Assembly: GCA_029448655.1 (NCBI GenBank)
Contig: JACCLO010000013.1
Span: 1,984,001 to 2,048,000, forward strand
Direction of reading: 5' to 3'
DNA length: 64,000 nucleotides
Source: Wolfiporia cocos
Lineage: Eukaryota; Basidiomycota; Agaricomycetes; Polyporales; Phaeolaceae
Below are positions 57,609 through 64,000 of this stretch, piece by piece (the stretch's first letter is position 1; the number at the start of each line of letters is the position of its first letter). The notes below the pieces were generated by a model that saw only the letters and a program-made list of their open reading frames with translations, made no database searches and was not told where the DNA came from. A program made the position numbers and the translations under genes.

Positions 57609-58783
57609 ATGTCTGCTCCTGTCGGCGATTATTTCCCTTCTCCTGTCGGAGGTGCTCCATTCCCTCATGATCTTGTGCCATCTATACTATTTGCCGTCCT
57701 GTATGGCCTATTAGCACCTTTAGTTATATACCGCATGGTATCTAAGCGGACACGCAATGTCATGCTTGTTGCAGCAGCGGTCTTTGCATTGGAAAGGTGC
57801 GACTCATGTTTCCAAATTGTCTATAGAATACTGAAATCCACATATAGAATTGCTGATTTCTCGATTCGCGCCGCAGAAGCTAACATCCCTCGAGATCGCA
57901 CATCCAAGGGTATCGTTACCTACATGCAAACCACATATTCCATGGGATTCGTATCGATTGGCCAATGCTTGCTCGTTCTCCTCCGATGTCTTTTGGTCAA
58001 CTCCACGAGCCCGAGCACTGGAGCTACGTACAAAACAATTGTCGAAGAACATGACTATGAGTCGAGGAATCCACTGACGGCACGCATGGACAATGCTTCC
58101 ACCGACGAGAGATTTTCTTCGGCATCCACCTTGACCGTCACCGAAGTCGTTCCTGAGGTGGAGAAACGTCGTCAATCGTATCGCCGTGCATGTATTGCCG
58201 CAAGTATGGTCTACTATGCGGTTATCGTGCTAGGATCGATCGCAGGCAGTCTCTATTTCAAGGCGATATCCTCGCCCTCGACAGCCAAATTGGTGCAGCA
58301 CATGAGGTATGATCTGTGCGCATGGCTGAGTAACAGAGCTCACACGTCACTTGCACGATAGATATGCAAGCACAGCCATATCACTATGTCTTCTCTTCGG
58401 GACAGCGGGAGTCTCAATGTACATTCTGTACACAAAGCCTTCGTATAGCAGGCCTGCATTGTTCATCGTTACCAACAGTTTGCTCATCGTACGTGCCCTC
58501 TATTTCGATGCAGTGTGCGGATGGTGATCGGGTTGCGTCTAATGCGTGTCTTCTCCATCAACAGACTATCCCAGCAATCTATAGGCTCATAGTCATGCGG
58601 TTCCAAACAGACTCTATCGTCTCAACTGCACCTGGCTCTCTGAATAGTCCTGGATCCAAAGCAACCTTCTACATATTCCACATCGTACCCGAGTTGGTAG
58701 TCACCGCGCATCTCTTCAGCGTTAACGTCCGGGATCTGTTCCAGGTCGGTCCATTGGGCCAACCGCAGCCCCTGTCCAAATGA
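57609..58783 (+). CDS. Multi-span membrane protein of a fungal family, copy 2
   Basis: Paralogue of 51027-52180 with identical gene structure: exons 57609-57796, 57848-58306, 58362-58488 and 58565-58783. The protein is about 330 residues. About seven hydrophobic segments are visible (LVPSILFAVLYGLLAPLVIY, NVMLVAAAVFALER, GFVSIGQCLLVLLRCLLVN, AASMVYYAVIVLGSIAGSLY, ISLCLLFGTAGVSMYILY, FYIFHIVPELVVTAHLFSVN), and the motif STAPGSLNSPGSKA is kept. The main difference from copy 1 is a three-residue-longer polar loop before the YRRACIAAS segment. Reading straight through the first two introns gives a 250-codon frame ending at 58361, but family-like sequence resumes only after splicing. Its function is unknown. 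It lies 1.7 kb upstream of NLR 3 on the same strand. Confidence 0.82.
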
Positions 58784-58989
58784 GTAGACGTACGGACATC
58801 CGAGATACGATTGCTCTAAATCGCACGTGTATACCTAAATGCGTACATATTTTGCAGTGGTTCACTGATATCGGACACCAGACCACACGCAGGTGTTCGT
58901 GTTATGAGCACCGTTCAGACTACGATCAATTTAGTCGTTGACGTTTCCGTCAGTTGGGAATTGCAGGACAGAAAATCCAATCCTCAGCA

Positions 58990-59193
58990 CGCGAGGGACT
59001 TCAGTCACTGAGATTGATTTAGCAATTGCGCTTCGTTAGCGCTGCGCAGTTCCCCATGTGCATATCAATCTGTAGATTTATCTACTAAATTGATAAAATG
59101 AACCACACTAAGAGGGATCGAACTCTCAACCTCCGAACATCAGGGCCTGCATACAAGATGTCCATGAGTGTACCACTATACCAAGGAGCGACA
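58990..59193 (-). mobile_element. tRNA-related SINE of a second type, minus orientation
   Basis: On the minus strand: a head GTCGCTCCTTGGTATAGTGG (A-box-like), an AGTTCGATCC B box, a body with GCGCAGCGCTAACGAAGCGC, and the tail GTGACTGAAGTCCCTCGCG. The head differs from the other SINEs here, but the tail is shared. Acceptor-stem ends do not pair, so it is not a functional tRNA gene. Confidence 0.65.
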
Positions 59194-59456
59194 TAGCGAG
59201 TGGGCTTGTTCATATGCTATGTACCCAACAATGAAAAATTTTCGGTCATTCAAAAATTTATGTCAAGTAATTCATTGGCTTTTGGTCAGTTGAAGCACTA
59301 GCTACAGTAAAAGTATACTATAGTCATAATTCTACACCCAACATAGAGCTATCAAGGCTAGGAGCTTAAAATTTGATGAAAAAGTTTTGTTAGGCCGGAG
59401 TTTGGGGGAGCAAAAAACTCTTGGTACAATTGTAATCTAGCAAATCCTTTCAGTGT

Positions 59457-60049
59457 AATGGTACATCTTGGATTCAAACCAAGGACCTTAGCACAGATGA
59501 GAATAAGAGCATCACAGCATGATTAGCCAACTGAGCCATAGTGACAACAGTTACCATTGATCAATCAAATATATATAACACAAATTTTACACACAATTTC
59601 TGCAAATCATCAAGGCAACTAACTGCTACAACAAGCATAAGAAAATCAATGATAGTGGTAGCTTGTTTTACCATGCTTGACCTGGAGCAATTCACAATGG
59701 GAAAGTTGAATACAGTGGAATCACAGGTCTTTAGAGGCAGATTCATTTGTATTTGTGTTATGGAAGATGTTGAACTGCAAAAATGAAGTTTACAAAATAC
59801 TCTATATATTTCTTAAAAGTGCAAAGATACTAGTTGCACTGTGGCTCAGTTGGCTAATGTATGCTGCGATGCTGTTGTTCTCATCCGTGCTAAGGTCCTT
59901 GGTTCGAATCCGAGATGTACCATTCTATTGTCACAGTATATTAATCTGCCGCAGTTACCAGATTAATCTGCGTGCAAACCTAGCTCGCAACTGCGATTTC
60001 TTAAGCGAAGGGCAGTTGGCAGATTAAGATAATTGACTGAAGTCCCTCC
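59457..60049 (+). mobile_element. Composite element with inverted tRNA-like heads (copy 2)
   Basis: The minus head at 59553-59457 (GGCTCAGTTGGCTAAT, B box GGTTTGAATCC) and the plus head at 59832-59923 (GGCTCAGTTGGCTAAT, B box GGTTCGAATCC) flank a spacer of about 280 bp. The AGATTAATCTG body and GACTGAAGTCCCTC tail follow. The order and spacer match 42535-43101. Confidence 0.7.
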
Positions 60050-60050
60050 G

Positions 60051-60186
60051 ATTCCGTCTCGCGTAATTTTTAATCTGCTCAACACAGATTAATCTTATTT
60101 CTCCGGCGCTAGCTGAGCACTTGGGCAACTGCGCAGCGCTAACGAAGCGCAGTTGCTAAAGTAATCTCGGTGACTGAAACTCTACA
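60051..60186 (+). mobile_element. SINE 3' body fragment
   Basis: Contains GCGCTAACGAAGCGCAGTTG and the tail GTGACTGAAACTCTAC, like the 58990 and 33858 SINEs, but no tRNA-like head. It directly follows the preceding composite element. Confidence 0.55.
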
Positions 60187-60503
60187 GCACGCAACCGCTG
60201 GCAATGACAGACGGTTTCGCTTATTCAGCAAAAAGTAGTAGATTTACGAGGCCTCGTGGGCCTCTACAGCTAAACAAGCGAACGTTCGGAACTCGGAGTT
60301 TGAATGGAGAGACGACATGAGCTACCGGAAAAGCAAGCTTACATAAGAGACTATGGCCTCAGCCACAGTCGAGATTTTAAACGGGGCCGTTACACACCGT
60401 GTCGCGATTGATCGATTGATCACGGATCAATCTTGCGGCTGCATTCACCATCTGTACACGCAACTTGCTGGCCACCCATCCTTGAGCTGGTCGTTGGAGT
60501 GCC

Positions 60504-63500
60504 ATGTCTCGTGTACGCGAGCTGCTTCATTCTCGCTTTGGCCGTCACAGGTCTCGCGAAAGAAGTCCGTCCCGTGATACGATCTCTGACACGACCTCCG
60601 GTGTCACGGAAACCAAGGAACGTAGAAAGCAGCATGTCGATGATGCGCTCACGGCTGCAAAGTTTGCGGTCGATACACTGGGCGATTTTGTGGGCTCAGG
60701 CATTCAAGTGCCAGGCATAGATGGAGTGATATCGACCTTGGGACGTGTACTTGAAATGATCATGGTAAAGCCACAGCCATATTTCTATCACTCTAACGAG
60801 AAATAACTTGCTTTATCAACGAGAAAGCGAGAGATAACGACGCAGAAGTGCAGGCTGTCACTGATTGCATAGGATCGCTTGCGCAGACCATCAAGACGAC
60901 CATGATGGATATCGTCAACCGTCTTGGAAATGACAAAGATTCTACGATTCCAGGCGGTCACACGATAGCTGGACTCCTACTCCAGCTCGACTGGCTCATC
61001 AAAGCGATTGGACGTCTTGACATGTACGTTCACTACACTCGGACCATCTAACACATGCTCACGTTATTGGTCAGGACATTGAAACGCCTTGCGCAGCAAG
61101 CAAACGAAATCAGGAGCAGGAGTATGGCCGTGAAGGTGATCAGAAGCGATCAGAATACAGCGATCCTGCAGGGCATTAAGTCGGGAATCGAGAATGCCCG
61201 CGGCGAATTTCTGGTCAGTCTTGCGTATTCCTGAAGAGATCTTTGTTACCATCCGGTTGGACCACAGGCTGCATGTGTGATTGGAATTGGGGTAGGAGTG
61301 GAATCGGTGGGAGCAAGGTTGAACGAGATAGGTGTCGGGATTCACAGTGTGGATGAGGTTCGACTCTTGCTGTCCGGCATAACTTAATTGTTACTGACAG
61401 TATGTTCGCCTCTGCTGATATAGCGGTCTGTGAGCAAAGGTATTCCGATACAACAAAGCGTTTCTCATACCACACTAACGCGGTTGTATCAGAAAGTCAA
61501 GACTTACTAGATCGCCTTCCTCATCGGGATCACGCGGAGTACGGCTCGCCAATTAATGTGGCAAAGAGTGGTTACCTACCGGGAACCCGTATTGGAATCC
61601 TAGATGACTTAGAGCACTGGGCGACGGACGAGAAGCAGCATATTCCCATTTATATTCTGAGCGGCGCCGCTGGGACCGGCAAATCGACAATCGCATACGA
61701 AACGGCGAAGAGATTGGACGCGATGGGACGCTTGGGCGCGTCGTTTTTCTTCGTCCGTGGCGATGCAGACCTTAGCTCCACTGCATGCGTCTTCTCCAGT
61801 ATTGCTTATCAGCTCGCTCTATCACAACCCCACCTGCGGCCGTTCATCGTCGAAGCATGCCGTACTTCGTCGCTTCGTACCACCGTACACGACATGGTTC
61901 ACCAGCTTGACAGCTATATCGTTCGTCCTTTGACAGCTGCGTCGGAGAGACCTCATCCCGTTTTGGTCATCATCGATGCGCTCGACGAATGCACGGACCC
62001 CGAGCTGGAACGAATACCCCGGATGCTATATTTACTCTTTGATCGCTTGCATTCAGTCAAATACCCTCTGCGGGTCCTACTCACGACGCGTCCGGAACTG
62101 CACATCGAGCGAGCATTCGAGTCAATCGCGTCTGCCCATGCCTCGAAACCATACAGACTACACGACATCTCACGCACCATCGTTGACGAAGACATCAAGA
62201 GGTTTTTTCTTGATAAACTATCATCCATGTCACAGATCAACGATCTCCTGGCTATGCGACCCAGCCTCATCGATGACCTGACGCACGCAGCAGAGGGACT
62301 ATTTGTCTATGCGTCAACTGTGGTCAGATGCCTTCGTGAGGACCCAGAGCATATCGTTGAGCTCACAGACGAGCTACTCCACAAGACATCGGCAGATGAG
62401 GTTCAATTGAGCGAGTTGGACGGCCTATACATGGCCGTTTTATCTGGCGCGCTTCCGTCTTCATTTCTGAAACGGAGAAAGACCAATCGTGAACTGGCTA
62501 GAGCAGTCTTGGCAGCCATTGCATTACTTCAGGACCATCTGCCACCGTCCTCAATAGGAATGCTTCTGGATATCTCCGTCTACGACATACACTCGATCCT
62601 CTCCCGACTCGGTTCCGTCACGCTGTTTGACCCCGAAACCGACGACCCAGTGCGACCGTTGCATGCTAGCTTCCCTCAGTTCCTCATTGATCCCACAAGA
62701 TGCACCAGCGCTGACTACTGCATCTCGCCGGACCTGTATCACGCACGCCTGACGATTTCGTGTCTCCAGATTCTTGCTACGCCTGGTAGCTTACGCAGAA
62801 ATATGCTTGGGCTAGACGAGCCGATGACTATCAAAACTACTGTGACTGATCTCGAAAGGCGCGTGCAGGAGAACATTCCTCTGCATGTCCGATATGCCAT
62901 CAAGCACTGGGCTACCCACCTCAGGAATGCACGATGCAATCCCGAGATTATACAACTGGTTCAAGACTTTAGCCAGATGAGACTACTTCTGTGGTTGGAA
63001 GCCGTAAGCAGCCTTGGTCGGCTCGATACAGCCGTGCATATTTTACCTGCTGTATGTGCTTGGAGCAAGGTGAGCATAAGATCATCATGCTTACCGCAGA
63101 AGCTGTGCTAAGTTGCTGGATGTAACACAGGCAATCAACGACTCGGCAACACATGCACTGTTCAATGATGCTTATCGTTTTGTTCTAGAAAACTTCAGCG
63201 CAATCGACTCTTGTCCTGAGCAGCTCTACTATTGCCTTCCATTCATGCCAAATTGCTCACTGTACCAGACATACACCCGCGAGATGCCATTCGTTCCGCT
63301 CATCTCCCCTCGCAGCCAGCGATGGGGCGCTTGCCTACGCGTTATCACAAACCACACCGACTGGGTCACATCCACGCGAGTCTCACCAAATGGTTTGCAG
63401 ATTGTTTCAGCATCCAATGACAAGACCATCCGTGTCTTCGACGCAGAGTCAGGCACTGCACTGAGCGTCATGAAACGGCACCGCGACTCCGTGCTATCCG

Positions 63501-64000
63501 TTGATATCTCATCGAACGGCAGCTATATTGTGTCGTTATCTCGCAACGGCGAAATGTATCTATGGAATGCAGCCTCAGGAGCCATGGTCAAAAGGATACA
63601 AGGGGATTATTTGGCCAAAGGAGAGTGCTTCGAGCATGGATGCGTCGCGTTTTCTCCATCGGGAGAGAGGATCACTGCAGGATATAACACCAAAGCTCTG
63701 GCGTCAATCCCTACACCCACACACGTGCATGCTCCGGCAGATACCAGTCGCGCATCGGAGCTCATGGCTGTCGTACAAGTTTGGGATGTACAAAATGGTG
63801 TTTGTTTGCAATCAGCCACCGCGGAGAACAGCTCAAAGATATACTCGGTTACATATTCAGAGGACGGGAACAGTATTGCAGTTTCTTCGGACAGCCCCGT
63901 ATTCTGCACACTCGACCCCGACACCCTCGCGGTCGTAAATAGATACAGTGGCCATGAACATAGCATACTCTGTTTAGCCTTTCTCCCTACACACAACAAG
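60504..64000 (+). CDS. NACHT-WD40 STAND receptor (NLR-like) 3, 3' end beyond window
   Basis: I infer exons 60504-60764, 60824-61023, 61075-61213, 61268-61357, 61424-61439 (16 nt), 61493-63069 and 63131 to beyond 64000. Phases close, and at least 1051 residues are visible. It lacks the long Ser-rich start of NLR 1 and 2 and begins MSRVRELLHSRFGRHRSRER. The helical region (ALTAAKFAVDTLGDFVGSGI, KARDNDAEVQAVTDCI, SDQNTAILQGIKSGIENARG) aligns with theirs exon by exon. Walker A GAAGTGKST is near residue 295, Walker B is VLVIIDALDECTD, and TTRPELHIE follows. WD40 units begin in exon 7 (SASNDKTIRVFD, SLSRNGEMYLW). CpG is normal over the visible WD40 part. The same inferred role as NLR 1; a distant paralogue rather than a tandem copy. 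Confidence 0.87.

Noticed and set aside
58990..59923. Functional tRNA genes
   Set aside because: A and B boxes are present, but acceptor and T stems do not pair properly and SINE bodies follow directly.
1..64000. CRISPR arrays, operons, bacterial promoters or riboswitches
   Set aside because: The window is eukaryotic with spliceosomal introns; the only regular repeat array is the minisatellite, whose monomers abut without spacers.

Overview
The window is nuclear DNA of a filamentous basidiomycete, probably a wood-decay Agaricomycete. The evidence is short spliceosomal introns of 48-66 nt with GT..AG borders, NACHT-WD40 STAND receptors, a basidiomycete-type O-methyltransferase and dense fungal transposon debris. 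Most of it is an accessory, repeat-rich compartment. Seven genes or gene remnants can be supported, and most other open frames are shadows or minisatellite artefacts. All family names come from recognising motifs by eye; no database search was run.

Layout. 1-1560 is a broken O-methyltransferase (OMT) copy split by a TA-flanked MITE. About 1.8-13.6 kb (unit A) and 17.3-26.2 kb (unit B) are two same-strand copies of one old segmental duplication. Each carries a minus-strand NLR-like gene (13185-8132 and 25694-20853). Unit A has gained several solo LTRs that are absent from B. Between the units lies a C-rich, ORF-bearing retroposon-like insertion with a 14-bp target duplication (15453-17208). 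27.2-32.4 kb is a tandem array of six Helitron-like units, each built around a 22-bp minisatellite. 32.4-36 kb holds a MITE, a solo LTR, a SINE and a 1.77-kb hAT element. 36.9-39 kb is a RING-finger-family pseudogene broken by a nonsense codon, a hAT MITE and loss of its 3' end. 40.6-43.1 kb has two sister solo LTRs and a composite SINE. 45.3-50.0 kb is an apparently intact nine-exon OMT gene, about 1411 codons long with large low-complexity insertions. 51.0-53.3 kb is a multi-membrane-span gene followed by a truncated NLR 5' end with a fold-back element. 57.6-64 kb repeats that pair as an intact membrane gene followed by a third NLR gene that runs off the window.

How the genes relate. The three NLR genes share one architecture: a helical N-terminal region that I infer to be a HeLo/MLKL-type executioner domain, then a 16-nt micro-exon, then a NACHT ATPase exon, then a WD40 sensor exon. 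They would act as ligand-sensing, ATP-switched triggers of regulated cell death in non-self recognition or defence. Duplication, truncation, 3' CpG depletion and transposon insertion around them fit a birth-and-death NLR cluster. The OMT and the membrane-span genes have no demonstrated link to the NLR genes except that the membrane gene and NLR gene were duplicated as neighbours.
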